Source: Pantoea sp. SOD02 (GTDB lineage Bacteria; Pseudomonadota; Gammaproteobacteria; Enterobacterales; Enterobacteriaceae). From it: 64,000 nt of DNA. The notes below the pieces were generated by a model. It was not told where the DNA came from. It was given only the letters and a program-made list of their open reading frames with translations, and ran no database searches. This document shows positions 54,914 through 63,295 of the stretch, piece by piece. How positions within the stretch are numbered: the stretch's first letter is position 1; each line of letters opens with the position of its first letter. Made by a program: the position numbers and the translations under genes. The stretch is taken from contig NZ_CP102604.1 in NCBI RefSeq assembly GCF_024707505.1, forward strand, positions 2,418,001-2,482,000. Direction: 5' to 3'.

Positions 54914-56617
54914 ATGAAAACAGCATCGATTGATGAGCAATATAAGCTCAGCATCTGGCAGAACCTGCGCCTGATGCCTTTGTTCAGTATGATCTTTGGT
55001 GGCATTCTGCTGCTTTTTGCCCTGTGCATTGGACTCGCCAGCTACTTTTTGATTCAGAGTAATAACTCACTCAATGATGCCACGGAAGAAATTCAAATCC
55101 GCATGGGCATCTCTAACAGTTCTAACCATCTGCGCACTGCGCGACTGAATGTGCTGCAATCCGGTGCCGCCGCCCGTATTGGCGAAATGGATGGTTATCG
55201 TGCCGATTTAGCGCGCACCGAGACGCGCATTAAACAAGCGCGCGAAGGCTTTAAACTCTATATGGATCGCAAGGCGAAAACGCCGGCGGATATTGCCCTC
55301 GACGAACCGCTGACCGCCAGCTTCAATGCCTATATTGATAAAGGTCTTAAGCCGATGATTGAATCGGCAAAGCAAGGCAGCTTTGAAGGTATCGTGGCGC
55401 AGGAAACTGACGTCACGCGCAAGCTGGATGACGCCTATAACGCCGTGCTGTTGAAGGCGATTAAAATACGTACCGACCGCGCCGAAGCGATTAATGCCGC
55501 AGCGGCACATCAATCGCGCGTCGGTTTTATTGCTATGGCTATCGCATTTGTCGCCGCATTAGTGTTAGTGCTGTTGACCTTCGTGTTCCTGCGTCGCGTG
55601 GTGATTAACCCGCTGCGCCAATCCGTTGACCGCATCGAACATATTGCGCAAGGGGATTTGACCGCGCCGGAGCAAGCCTATGGCCGCAGCGAGATTGGTA
55701 GCTTGCTGCATAACCTGCAACTGATGCAGGCGTCGCTGGTGCGTACTGTAGGCACGGTGCGTGAAGGTGCGGTGGCGATTTATCAGGGTTCCAGCGAGAT
55801 TTCCGCCGGTAACACCGACCTCTCATCGCGTACTGAAGAGCAGGCTTCAGCGCTGGAGCAAACCGCTGCCAGCATGGAGCAGCTTACCGCAACGGTGAAG
55901 CAGAACGCCGAGAACGCGCATCATGCCAGCCAGCTGGCTGCTGATGCCTCTGGCAAAGCACGCAGCGGCGGCGATCTGGTGAGCGGCGTGGTGCAAACCA
56001 TGAACAACATTTCTGGCAGCTCCAAGAAGATTGCCGAGATCACCAACGTCATCAACAGCATCGCCTTCCAGACCAATATTCTGGCGCTGAATGCCGCCGT
56101 CGAAGCGGCGCGTGCCGGTGAGCAAGGCCGTGGTTTTGCCGTGGTAGCCAGCGAAGTGCGTAATCTGGCACAGCGCAGTGCGCAGGCGGCGAAAGAGATT
56201 GAAACGCTGATCGCTGAATCGGTAGGTTTGATTACCAACGGCTCACGCCAGGTCGGTGAAGCCGGTAATACCATGGGCGAGATTGTTGAGGCGGTGCGTC
56301 GCGTGACGGACATTATGGCGGAGATTGCTGCCGCGTCCGATGAGCAGAGCCGTGGCATCCAGCAGGTGAGCCTGGCGGTGACCGAGATGGATAACGTGAC
56401 GCAGCAGAACGCCTCGCTGGTTGAGGAAGCCTCTTCGGCAGCGGCTTCGCTGGAAGACCAGGCTGGCCGATTGACGCAGGCGGTAGCGGTGTTCCGTTTG
56501 AATGATGCGCCGGTTGCGCAAGTGGCTAAAGCGGCGCAGTCCGGGTTGCGTACGCTAAATCTGGCGCCGCGTCCGGCATTGGCGACGTCGGGAAATGATA
56601 ATTGGGAGACGTTTTAA
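54914..56617 (+). CDS. Methyl-accepting chemotaxis protein with CheR/CheB tether
   Basis: 567 residues from ATG 54914 (MKTASIDEQYKLSIWQ); the open frame starts earlier, inside the rcsA terminator. TM1 about 22-47, a Tar/Tsr-type four-helix periplasmic domain to about 200, TM2 203-226, HAMP, and the signalling tip [20 protein letters not shown]. It ends in NWETF, the pentapeptide that recruits CheR and CheB, so it is a high-abundance type receptor that can help methylate others. Ligand unknown; the periplasmic domain has the Arg-rich LRTARLN motif of amino-acid sensors. Confidence 0.95.
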   Translation: MKTASIDEQYKLSIWQNLRLMPLFSMIFGGILLLFALCIGLASYFLIQSNNSLNDATEEIQIRMGISNSSNHLRTARLNVLQSGAAARIGEMDGYRADLARTETRIKQAREGFKLYMDRKAKTPADIALDEPLTASFNAYIDKGLKPMIESAKQGSFEGIVAQETDVTRKLDDAYNAVLLKAIKIRTDRAEAINAAAAHQSRVGFIAMAIAFVAALVLVLLTFVFLRRVVINPLRQSVDRIEHIAQGDLTAPEQAYGRSEIGSLLHNLQLMQASLVRTVGTVREGAVAIYQGSSEISAGNTDLSSRTEEQASALEQTAASMEQLTATVKQNAENAHHASQLAADASGKARSGGDLVSGVVQTMNNISGSSKKIAEITNVINSIAFQTNILALNAAVEAARAGEQGRGFAVVASEVRNLAQRSAQAAKEIETLIAESVGLITNGSRQVGEAGNTMGEIVEAVRRVTDIMAEIAAASDEQSRGIQQVSLAVTEMDNVTQQNASLVEEASSAAASLEDQAGRLTQAVAVFRLNDAPVAQVAKAAQSGLRTLNLAPRPALATSGNDNWETF

Positions 56618-56633
56618 GCGTTGAATTTGCAGA

Positions 56634-56683
56634 GGTCGCCATGATTGGCGACCCTACAACTCAGGTGCGCATTTATGCGCACC
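56634..56683. repeat. Palindromic repeat pair, copies 19 (GTCGCC type) and 20 (GTGCGC type)
   Basis: 56634-56657 is GGTCGCCATGATTGGCGACC with CCCTAC; 56664-56683 is GGTGCGCATTTATGCGCACC. They fill the gap between the convergent chemoreceptor gene and dsrB. Confidence 0.9.
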
Positions 56684-56688
56684 TGGCA

Positions 56689-56883
56689 TCAAGCCCCTTC
56701 ATACGGCTCAACAAACACGCCTTCGGCATGATCGCTTTCATTAAAGAACCAAATCCCCAGCGGGTAATCTTCTAACGCCACCAGATACATGGTGCCCTCA
56801 TTGAATGCTTCCACTGCTAGCACCGTACCTACACGGCGCGGGCCGCCGTCGGTTTTAACCGTAACGCGATCGTTCACCTTCAT
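56689..56883 (-). CDS. dsrB: Small protein DsrB
   Basis: 64 residues. [17 protein letters not shown], then [20 protein letters not shown], almost as in E. coli. Sigma-S/H-NS-linked small protein of unknown function; SH3-like fold expected. It lies next to rcsA in E. coli too; here a chemoreceptor gene is inserted between them. Confidence 0.95.
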   Translation of the reverse strand: MKVNDRVTVKTDGGPRRVGTVLAVEAFNEGTMYLVALEDYPLGIWFFNESDHAEGVFVEPYEGA

Positions 56884-56951
56884 TGATTACTCTCCACAAA
56901 TTGTCCTGCGACACAGTTTAACGGAAGATAATCAACACTGCCTGATCGCGA

Positions 56952-57110
56952 TCAGCGTCGGGCGATAACCCACACCGCATGAACGATACCGGGAATGTAG
57001 CCGCACAGCGTCAGCAGAATATTAAGCCAGAACGCCCCGCCGAACCCGACCTGCAAGAACACGCCCAGTGGCGGTACCAAAATGGCGATGACAATACGTA
57101 AAAAGTCCAT
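56952..57110 (-). CDS. yqaE: YqaE/Pmp3-family membrane peptide
   Basis: 52 residues: MDFLRIVIAILVPPLGVFLQ, then GFGGAFWLNILLTLCGYIPG and IVHAVWVIARR. Two membrane helices with the invariant PPLGV and GYIPGxxHA motifs of Pmp3 (PMP3/Sna2) proteins, which affect membrane potential and salt tolerance. In E. coli yqaE lies elsewhere. Its place beside stress genes (dsrB, yodD, the glucosylglycerate pair) fits an osmotic role. Confidence 0.9.
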   Translation of the reverse strand: MDFLRIVIAILVPPLGVFLQVGFGGAFWLNILLTLCGYIPGIVHAVWVIARR

Positions 57111-57424
57111 ATTCACTCCCTGATATCACTTAACAATCAATCGCTAAGCATAGACGCTGTTACGCACTGTGCACTTAAAGGCAGGTAAAACTCTGTCAAG
57201 ATGCGCTTTTTCGCTTTCTTAACGTTTCATAGAGAGACTTTTGACGCGGGCTGCTCGTACACTTCTCCTCACTGCACCAACCCCAAAGGCGCAGTCAACC
57301 TAAAAGTAACAAGGATTTTTGCCCGCGCAGCGCGGGCTTTTTTTTGCCCGTAATTTGCCCGCGACGCCCTCTTTTCAGCACCGTCTATACTGTTAACTCA
57401 TCCAATCGCCTCTGGGAGGGCGCT
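57111..57424. other. Spacer between yqaE-like gene and yodD
   Basis: About 310 bp without a protein gene. It holds the yqaE promoter region and a candidate small RNA at 57270-57345, which ends in a strong terminator. Confidence 0.5.
57270..57345 (+). ncRNA. Candidate small RNA in the dsrA position
   Basis: The terminator stem GCCCGCG/CGCGGGC (57321-57337) with loop CAG is followed by eight T. Before it lies AAAGTAACAAGGATTTTT, which resembles the GTAACGAATTTTT stretch of E. coli DsrA used to open the rpoS leader. E. coli dsrA also lies between dsrB and yodD. No good -35 is seen; TACACT at 57258 is a possible -10, so the 5' end is a guess. The body otherwise differs from DsrA, so this may be a diverged DsrA or an unrelated RNA. 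Confidence 0.4.
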
Positions 57425-57658
57425 ATGACGACGGCAAAAGAGTACAGCGAGAATGTGCAGCGCGAAGTCAATATTGATGTCGATGCGCTGCTGGAGGCGA
57501 TTCAGAAAAGAACGTCGGGCGAGATACAAGAGTTTATGGAAGCCGAAAACGCCCATCGCGTCAAAGTGAACGGCGAGGCTTATGACTCTTACACCGATTT
57601 AGCGGAAGCCTTCGAACTCGACATTCGCGATTTCGCCATCAGTGAAGTGAACCGCTGA
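57425..57658 (+). CDS. yodD: YodD family stress protein
   Basis: 77 residues from ATG 57425 (MTTAKEYSENVQREVNIDVD). The C-terminus FELDIRDFAISEVNR matches E. coli YodD, a sigma-S-linked peroxide/acid stress protein of unknown action. GGGAGG stands upstream. A TACCCGGC/GCCGGGTA hairpin follows at 57676-57697, with its T run on the minus strand. Confidence 0.9.
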   Translation: MTTAKEYSENVQREVNIDVDALLEAIQKRTSGEIQEFMEAENAHRVKVNGEAYDSYTDLAEAFELDIRDFAISEVNR

Positions 57659-58016
57659 AATCGATTTCAAAAAAATACCCGGCGGGATGGCCGGGTAAAA
57701 TAAATCAATAAATTCGTTACACCAGGGAATTCTTAACACCCGGTCAGATTACGCCTTAGTCCGATTAAGACAAGTCTTATCCCTGCATGTAAATCGAACA
57801 ATTTTGTATAACCATTCATGCGAATCGCCCCACGCACCGCGTCACAGCTGGTTTCAGCTGTGCACGAAATGTGCATCGCGCATCCCGTCACGTCTGCTGT
57901 TTAAGAATTATCCTGGTTGTCGCTGGCCGGGTCGCCGGAAAAAGTGTGATCGTGATTCCGCTATTATACTGATTACTCTTCGCTTTACGGATGCCACTGG
58001 CGTAAGGAGTGTGATG
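57659..58016. other. Spacer upstream of the glucosylglycerate genes
   Basis: About 358 bp with no gene of its own. The hairpin at 57676-57697 marks the yodD end. A TATACT -10 element (57964-57969) lies about 50 bp before the phosphatase start; I see no good -35, which would suit a sigma-S promoter. Confidence 0.45.
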
Positions 58017-58808
58017 ATGCTGAGTCTTAACTCTTCCCTGATGATCGTTACCGATCTTGATGGCTCATTACTGGATCATCATGACTACAACTGGGATGCG
58101 GCCAGTGAATGGCTGGCGCGTCTGAAACAACATCTGATTCCGCTGGTGATTTGTTCCAGCAAAACGGCGGCAGAGATTATTCCACTGCAAAAGAAGCTGG
58201 GCATTGTTGGCGCACCCTTTATTGCTGAAAACGGTGCGCGCGTGGTGCTGGGCGGTGAACAGACGCCGCCAACCGAAACCAGCGCCGGCTATCATGCGCT
58301 GTGCCAAACACTACACGCGTTGCAGGCACGGTTCCGCTTCAACGGTTTTCATGAATTTAGCGATGCCGAAGTGGCACGCTTCACCGGTTTAACGCTCACC
58401 GAAGCCAGCCAAAGCCGCCTGCGCGAAGCATCGGAAGTGGTGCTGTGGCGCGATGATGAACACCGTTTGCAGGAATTTCGTGAGGCGCTTGCCGAACACC
58501 ATCTGGCGTTAACTCAGGGCGGACGCTTCTGGCATGTGATGCCCGCCGGCACCGGCAAAGGTATCGCGCTGGCGGAAATTCAGCAGCATCTTGCCGCGCA
58601 AGAAGGGGAATCACGCACCACCATCGGCCTGGGCGATGGCCCCAACGATGTGCCGATGCTGGAGCGCGTTGATTATGCCGTGGTGATAAAAGGCTTCAGC
58701 AAAACGCCGGTAGAACTGCAACGCACCGATACCGAGAACGTTTACCACACCGCGCACGTCGGTCCGCAAGGCTGGCGTGAAGGTCTGGACTATTTTCTTG
58801 CCGAGTAA
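58017..58808 (+). CDS. yedP: HAD phosphatase, mannosyl/glucosyl-3-phosphoglycerate phosphatase (YedP)
   Basis: 263 residues from ATG 58017, seven bases behind AAGGAG; ATG 58014 is the alternative. HAD motifs: IVTDLDGSLLDHH (nucleophile Asp), ICSSKTAAE, and the late GLGDGPNDVPML. The CSSKT and IAENGA blocks are those of the MPGP family. It removes phosphate from hexosyl-3-phosphoglycerate. The synthase gene follows after 26 bp, so the substrate is most likely glucosyl-3-phosphoglycerate. E. coli keeps yedP in the same place but lacks the synthase. Confidence 0.9.
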   Translation: MLSLNSSLMIVTDLDGSLLDHHDYNWDAASEWLARLKQHLIPLVICSSKTAAEIIPLQKKLGIVGAPFIAENGARVVLGGEQTPPTETSAGYHALCQTLHALQARFRFNGFHEFSDAEVARFTGLTLTEASQSRLREASEVVLWRDDEHRLQEFREALAEHHLALTQGGRFWHVMPAGTGKGIALAEIQQHLAAQEGESRTTIGLGDGPNDVPMLERVDYAVVIKGFSKTPVELQRTDTENVYHTAHVGPQGWREGLDYFLAE

Positions 58809-58834
58809 CGGCCTTTAACCAGAAGGATGAGACG

Positions 58835-60055
58835 ATGAGTGATTTTTACCAGAATGGTGTCATTACTAATTTCCATAATCTCACCCACCGCAGCGTCGAA
58901 TCGCTGGAAAAGGAGATGGTGCGCTTCTCACGCAAACGCAAAATGGGACTGATTTTGCCGTCGCTGTTTTCGGAACTGGAAGGCCCGGCGCTGGATAACA
59001 TTGTTAACGAACTGGCGAAAGTGCCCTATCTGGATGAGATCGTGATTGGCCTTGACCGCGCCGATCGCGACCAGTTTCTCTTTGCGCGCGAGTTCTTCTC
59101 CCGCTTGCCGCAGCGCCATCGCATTTTGTGGAATGACGGCCCGCGCCTGAAAGCGTTGGACGCCGAACTGGATAAAGAGGGTTTGTCGCCGAGCCAACCC
59201 GGTAAAGGCCGCAATGTGTGGTTCTGCACCGGCTACACGCTGGCTTCTGATCGCACCCAATGCGTGGCGCTGCACGACTGCGATATCGTCACCTACGAAC
59301 GCGGCATGCTGGCACGTTTGCTCTATCCGCTGGCCAATCCATCATTTCAGTATGAGTTCTGCAAAGGCTTCTACGCGCGTGTGGCCGATGGCAAATTGAA
59401 TGGCCGTGTTGGACGTTTGCTGGTGGGTCCGCTGCTGCGCTCCTTGCAGAAAGTCTACGGTCACTCGGAATATCTCGATTACCTCACCAGCTTCCGCTAT
59501 CCGCTCTCTGGCGAGTTTGCCATGCGCACGCACGTGCTCAACGGCATCAAGATTCCTGGCGATTGGGGATTAGAGATTGGCGTGCTGTCGGAGATTTATC
59601 GTAACTACACCACACGCCAGACGTGTCAGGTGGAGATTGCCGATAACTACGACCACAAACATCAGCCGCTGGCGGAAGATGATGGCACCGGCGGTTTGAA
59701 GCGCATGAGTAATGACATCGTGCAGTCGCTATTGCGTAAGCTGGCAACCATGGGCGTGCCGCTCACCAGCGATTCGTTCCGCGTATTGAAGGCCACTTAC
59801 TACCGCAATGCGCTGGATATGATGGAGATCTACAACCACGAAGCCACCATGAACGGCCTGAAGTTTGATCAGCACATTGAAGAAGCGGCGGTGGAAATGT
59901 TCACTCAGGCGATTCTCGATGCCGGACAAGCCTTTATTGAGCGTCCGAATGAGAAACCGTTTATTCCCAGCTGGAGCCGGGTGCAATCGGCTTTCCCGGA
60001 TATTCTGCAGCGTATTTATCAGGCCGTCGAAGAGGATAACGACGGCAAGGTTTAA
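58835..60055 (+). CDS. gpgS: Glucosyl-3-phosphoglycerate synthase (GT81-like)
   Basis: 406 residues, cytosolic. GT-A glycosyltransferase with LILPSLFSELEGPALDNIV, DEIVIGLDRADRDQF and the metal motif HDCDIVTY (DxD form), and the acceptor-side GEFAMRTHVLNGIKIPGDWG. These fit GpgS, which joins glucose from NDP-glucose to 3-phosphoglycerate. With the phosphatase upstream it would make glucosylglycerate, a compatible solute known from Erwinia/Dickeya under salt and nitrogen stress. It overlaps the convergent dgcQ end by 4 bp. Confidence 0.85.
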   Translation: MSDFYQNGVITNFHNLTHRSVESLEKEMVRFSRKRKMGLILPSLFSELEGPALDNIVNELAKVPYLDEIVIGLDRADRDQFLFAREFFSRLPQRHRILWNDGPRLKALDAELDKEGLSPSQPGKGRNVWFCTGYTLASDRTQCVALHDCDIVTYERGMLARLLYPLANPSFQYEFCKGFYARVADGKLNGRVGRLLVGPLLRSLQKVYGHSEYLDYLTSFRYPLSGEFAMRTHVLNGIKIPGDWGLEIGVLSEIYRNYTTRQTCQVEIADNYDHKHQPLAEDDGTGGLKRMSNDIVQSLLRKLATMGVPLTSDSFRVLKATYYRNALDMMEIYNHEATMNGLKFDQHIEEAAVEMFTQAILDAGQAFIERPNEKPFIPSWSRVQSAFPDILQRIYQAVEEDNDGKV

Positions 60056-61710
60056 TCCGCTGCACAGACGCGATTACGCCCACCGGTCTTCGCCAGATAG
60101 AGCCTGCTGTCCGCGCTGGCCTGCAGGCTCTCAGCCTCATAATCGCCCTGCTCTTCACTGCCGCTGACGCCCGCCGAAAGCGTAATGCCAAAGGTGGTGC
60201 TGGCGTTAACCAGAATGGTTTTCGCCTCCAGCCGCACGCGAATCCGCTCCGCCACCGCCTGCGCCTCTGCCAATGTAGTTTCTGGCAGCACAATGCAGAA
60301 CTCTTCCCCGCCGACGCGTCCAGCGACATCGTATTTGCGTAGCGTGTGGCTGATCACGCTCGCCACGCGGATAATGGCCTGATCGCCGGCCTGATGTCCC
60401 CAGGTATCGTTGACCTTTTTGAAATGATCGATATCCAGTTGAATCACCGCCAGCGGCGTTTGCTGCTGCTGGCCGCGCGCCGCCAGCGCATCAAATTGCT
60501 CGAAGAAGGCACTGCGATTGAGCAGGCGTGTCAAACCATCATAATTTGCCCGCCACACCAATTTGGCCGACATATCATTCAGGCGCCGCACCAAACGGAA
60601 TATCACCTGATGCGCCGCCACCAGCAGCAAGACAAACACCAGCCACATGCCCACCATAAACAGCGCCACGCGGCCTAACTCTTGAGAAAAGCCCTGCTTC
60701 AGACTTTGAACATTGACGATATAGGCACCAACGTTCCTGAGTTTGCTCCAGGTAATAAACTGCGTCCCGAGCCGCGACACGCCGGCTGGACTCTGCAGAA
60801 TTTGCTGCTCTAACAACGCCTTTTGTTCTGCGGTTAATGGCTGATCGTTGGGTGCAGTCAAGCGGGTAATTTCATGCAGTGAGCGATCCAGCAATACCAT
60901 TTTGCCCTGCAATGAGCTGTTGTGCGCGGATGCAAGCAAGGCATGGATACGCGACTGAGTGAAATCCATCGACAGCACGCCGTACCAATAACCTTCGCTG
61001 ATAATCGGCGTGCTGACCGTCATCATCAGCCCTTCATCAAATAAGCCCTGATAACCTTCGGTCCAGCGCAGACGTGCATGCAGCGGATTGTGCGGATCCT
61101 GATCGCGGAAATAGGGGCGCTGGATCATGGTGGCGTAGCTCTCTTCCAGCTCCTGCGCGTTTTGCGGCGGACGCGAACTGATGTAGAAACCGGCTCGCGA
61201 GATGTACCAGAAGCGGGAATGGAAATCCTGTTTGGTATCGCCAAACTGCAGGATAAAGCTGAACTCCAGCGCCGCACGCAGCTCATGATCGATATGGGTA
61301 TCGTCACGGGATAACAGCGGGTCGCGCGTTAGCCAGCTATCGCCGACGCCGTTTATCGGCATACTGCGTGGACTGGAAAGCTGTAGCTGCCAGGGATTCT
61401 GCTGACGCAGCTGCTGAAAGCGCGCCACCGTTTCGCGCGCGTGATCGGAATCGAGCGGATGGGTCAGCGCGTAGTTGAGCATTTGCTGGTAATAGAGCAG
61501 CTCGTCCAGGCTCTCCTGGAACTGGCTGTCGAGGTTTTTCTGCACGTCGGATAACTGCGCGCGTTGACGCTGTTCGTAATTGTTTTTCAGTTCAAAGGCT
61601 TCATGCACGGTGAGAAAAGCGGAGAACAGAAAGACCGCCAGAAAGCAGAGATGAACCGGTATAAATGGACTTTTCCAACGCGATAACTTAGCTGAGTTTG
61701 GCATGTGCAT
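60052..61710 (-). CDS. dgcQ: Membrane diguanylate cyclase DgcQ
   Basis: 552 residues. TM1 about 17-38; a periplasmic CHASE-type sensor with RAGFYISSRPP and YWYGVLSMDF; TM2 about 350-375; and a GGDEF domain about 395-550. The active motif is VGGEEFCIV and the product-inhibition RxxD site (RKYD) lies five residues before it, so a feedback-controlled active cyclase is expected. The layout matches E. coli YedQ/DgcQ, which affects cellulose and biofilm. It keeps the place next to yedP and yodC. Confidence 0.93.
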   Translation of the reverse strand: MHMPNSAKLSRWKSPFIPVHLCFLAVFLFSAFLTVHEAFELKNNYEQRQRAQLSDVQKNLDSQFQESLDELLYYQQMLNYALTHPLDSDHARETVARFQQLRQQNPWQLQLSSPRSMPINGVGDSWLTRDPLLSRDDTHIDHELRAALEFSFILQFGDTKQDFHSRFWYISRAGFYISSRPPQNAQELEESYATMIQRPYFRDQDPHNPLHARLRWTEGYQGLFDEGLMMTVSTPIISEGYWYGVLSMDFTQSRIHALLASAHNSSLQGKMVLLDRSLHEITRLTAPNDQPLTAEQKALLEQQILQSPAGVSRLGTQFITWSKLRNVGAYIVNVQSLKQGFSQELGRVALFMVGMWLVFVLLLVAAHQVIFRLVRRLNDMSAKLVWRANYDGLTRLLNRSAFFEQFDALAARGQQQQTPLAVIQLDIDHFKKVNDTWGHQAGDQAIIRVASVISHTLRKYDVAGRVGGEEFCIVLPETTLAEAQAVAERIRVRLEAKTILVNASTTFGITLSAGVSGSEEQGDYEAESLQASADSRLYLAKTGGRNRVCAAD

Positions 61711-61803
61711 CCCTGCTTCGAAAAGAGGCGAATGCGCAAAGTGTAGTCAGTTTGGAAAAAAATTTATAGGCAGGGATCAAAGGTAAATCATTGAGCTACA
61801 ACT

Positions 61804-61835
61804 CCATTCGGGACGGCAAAAACCGTCCCGAATGG
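61804..61835. terminator. Strong hairpin between dgcQ and yodC
   Basis: A perfect 13-bp stem, CCATTCGGGACGG with CCGTCCCGAATGG, around CAAAAA, 2 bp behind the yodC stop. No T run follows, so it may stabilise mRNA rather than end transcription. Confidence 0.6.
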
Positions 61836-61837
61836 AT

Positions 61838-62017
61838 TCAACTGGCCAGCTGTTGCGCGCTCGATAAGTGACTGAGTTCGTCACTGTGGAACGCCTCACG
61901 TCGAACGCTATAACCATCATACCAACGACACTCTACCATTCCGCTGGCATAGCCGGTGACCACCATGGTGGGTCCGCCCTGTTTGTGCTGAACTTCGTCA
62001 CTGATTGCAAAGATCAT
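61838..62017 (-). CDS. yodC: YodC family small protein
   Basis: 59 residues: MIFAISDEVQHKQGGPTMVV, then TGYASGMVECRWYDGYSVRR and EAFHSDELSHL. The GGPxMVVTG and MVECRWYDG motifs define the YodC (DUF2158) family. Function unknown. A GGGAGG ribosome site is seven bases before ATG 62017. The order dgcQ-yodC-yedI region matches E. coli. Confidence 0.92.
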   Translation of the reverse strand: MIFAISDEVQHKQGGPTMVVTGYASGMVECRWYDGYSVRREAFHSDELSHLSSAQQLAS

Positions 62018-62144
62018 ACCGCACCTCCCTCTTTCATCGTTAAATGACCGAGTTTAGGTATAGCAGCTGTGACCGATTTTTTCCTATACGATAAATCTAT
62101 TACTTCTACTAAATCAGAATAAGCAGTTAAAAACTCTGTAAATA

Positions 62145-62175
62145 AAAAAAGCCGACAAGATTTATTGTCGGCTTT
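62145..62175 (-). terminator. Terminator behind the small acidic peptide gene
   Basis: On the minus strand the 11-bp stem AAAGCCGACAA/TTGTCGGCTTT is followed by seven T. It lies 25 bp after the peptide stop codon and shows that this strand is transcribed. Confidence 0.9.
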
Positions 62176-62199
62176 GATAGCACTTCCCGAACAGGAAAA

Positions 62200-62334
62200 T
62201 TAGATTTTGCAGCCTTCGCAGTCCGCTTCGTCGCTGATATCAGCCGGGACTTCGTTGGCTTTCTCTGCCGCTTTGGCTTCAGCCTGTTCCAGCTGTGCAT
62301 CGATATCAAATTCAAACATATCGTCGTTCATCAT
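62200..62334 (-). CDS. Small acidic peptide with DCEGCKI C-terminus, unknown
   Basis: 44 codons from ATG 62334 or 43 from ATG 62331 (the second is better spaced from AGGAG). The peptide begins MMNDDMFEFDIDAQLEQAEA, continues with an Ala/Lys/Glu helix, and ends DISDEADCEGCKI. It is acidic, and the only two Cys form a CxxC at the very end, which suggests metal or disulfide chemistry. A textbook terminator follows. No modifying enzyme is nearby, so a RiPP precursor is not supported. I do not recognise it. Confidence 0.65.
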   Translation of the reverse strand: MMNDDMFEFDIDAQLEQAEAKAAEKANEVPADISDEADCEGCKI

Positions 62335-62378
62335 CGTTCTCCTGACCGTGATTAGAAATTTACAGCGCTTTATAACTG

Positions 62379-63281
62379 CTAGCCGCGCAGCTTAGCAATC
62401 AGATTTACGCCCAACAGCACGATCGACCCAATGATAAAGCCGATCACCAGATTGGCGCCGTTGCTCAGCAGTGCCGAGACCAAACCGTTGAATCCGGCGC
62501 TGTATTCGCTGATGGCGTGATGTAACGGCGTAATGCCGTGCACCACAATGCCGCCACCAACCAAAAACATCGCGAGGGTACCGACCAGCGTTAAGGCTTT
62601 CATTAACCAGGGCGCAAAGGCAAGCAATACGCCGCCAATCGCCTGCGCGACGGTAGAGGATTTCTCTTTAAGCCAGAATCCCAAATCATCGATTTTGACA
62701 ATCATCGCCACGATGCCGTACACGCCGATGGTCACCAGAATTGCGACGCCCGCCAGAATCAACACCTGATTCAGCAGCGGCGCCTCTGAAACGATGCCCA
62801 GCGTGATGGCGACAATTTCTGCCGAGAGGATAAAGTCGGTGCGCACCGCGCCTTTGACTTTATCTTTTTCGAACGCACGCGGATCCTGCTGCGCCAGTTT
62901 ATCGAGACGCTGTTGACGCGCTTCCGGACTCTGCTCTGCCTTATCGTGATTCAGGCTATGCAGCACTTTCTCCACGCCCTCGTAGCAGAGATACGCGCCG
63001 CCAATCATCAGCAGCGGCGTAATCAACCAGGGCGCAAATGCCGAGATCAATAACGCCAGCGGCACCAAAATTAATTTATTGAGAAAGGAGCCTTTTGCCA
63101 CGCTCCATACAACCGGCAATTCACGATTGGCTTTGACACCGCTAACCTGCTGCGCATTCAGCGACAGATCGTCACCCAATACGCCTGCGGTCTTCTTTGC
63201 CGCAACTTTGCCCATTACCGAGATATCGTCGAGCAGTGTTGCAATATCATCCAGAAGTGTAAGTAAACTGGTTCCTGCCAA
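62379..63281 (-). CDS. yedI: YedI (DUF808) inner-membrane protein, TTG start
   Basis: 300 residues, several membrane helices. It begins [20 protein letters not shown], as E. coli YedI ([12 protein letters not shown]). The matching start codon here is TTG at 63281, seven bases behind AAGGA. The next upstream ATG is at 63329 and would overlap the 63296 gene. Conserved [20 protein letters not shown] and [15 protein letters not shown] are seen. Function unknown; sometimes called a membrane transporter-like protein. Confidence 0.9.
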   Translation of the reverse strand: MAGTSLLTLLDDIATLLDDISVMGKVAAKKTAGVLGDDLSLNAQQVSGVKANRELPVVWSVAKGSFLNKLILVPLALLISAFAPWLITPLLMIGGAYLCYEGVEKVLHSLNHDKAEQSPEARQQRLDKLAQQDPRAFEKDKVKGAVRTDFILSAEIVAITLGIVSEAPLLNQVLILAGVAILVTIGVYGIVAMIVKIDDLGFWLKEKSSTVAQAIGGVLLAFAPWLMKALTLVGTLAMFLVGGGIVVHGITPLHHAISEYSAGFNGLVSALLSNGANLVIGFIIGSIVLLGVNLIAKLRG

Positions 63282-63295
63282 AGTGGTATTCCTTA

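Noticed and set aside
8037..56683. CRISPR array suggested by many similar 24-bp repeats
   Set aside because: The copies are dispersed over 55 kb, in both orientations and without regular spacers. No cas genes are present. They are REP-like palindromes.
62127..62315. 62-codon open frame behind yedI
   Set aside because: It runs through the terminator hairpin at 62145-62175. Another frame on the same strand has a ribosome site and ends properly before that terminator.
62200..62334. RiPP or bacteriocin precursor peptide
   Set aside because: The Cys-containing C-terminus is suggestive, but there is no modifying enzyme, protease or exporter near it, and the peptide is acidic throughout.
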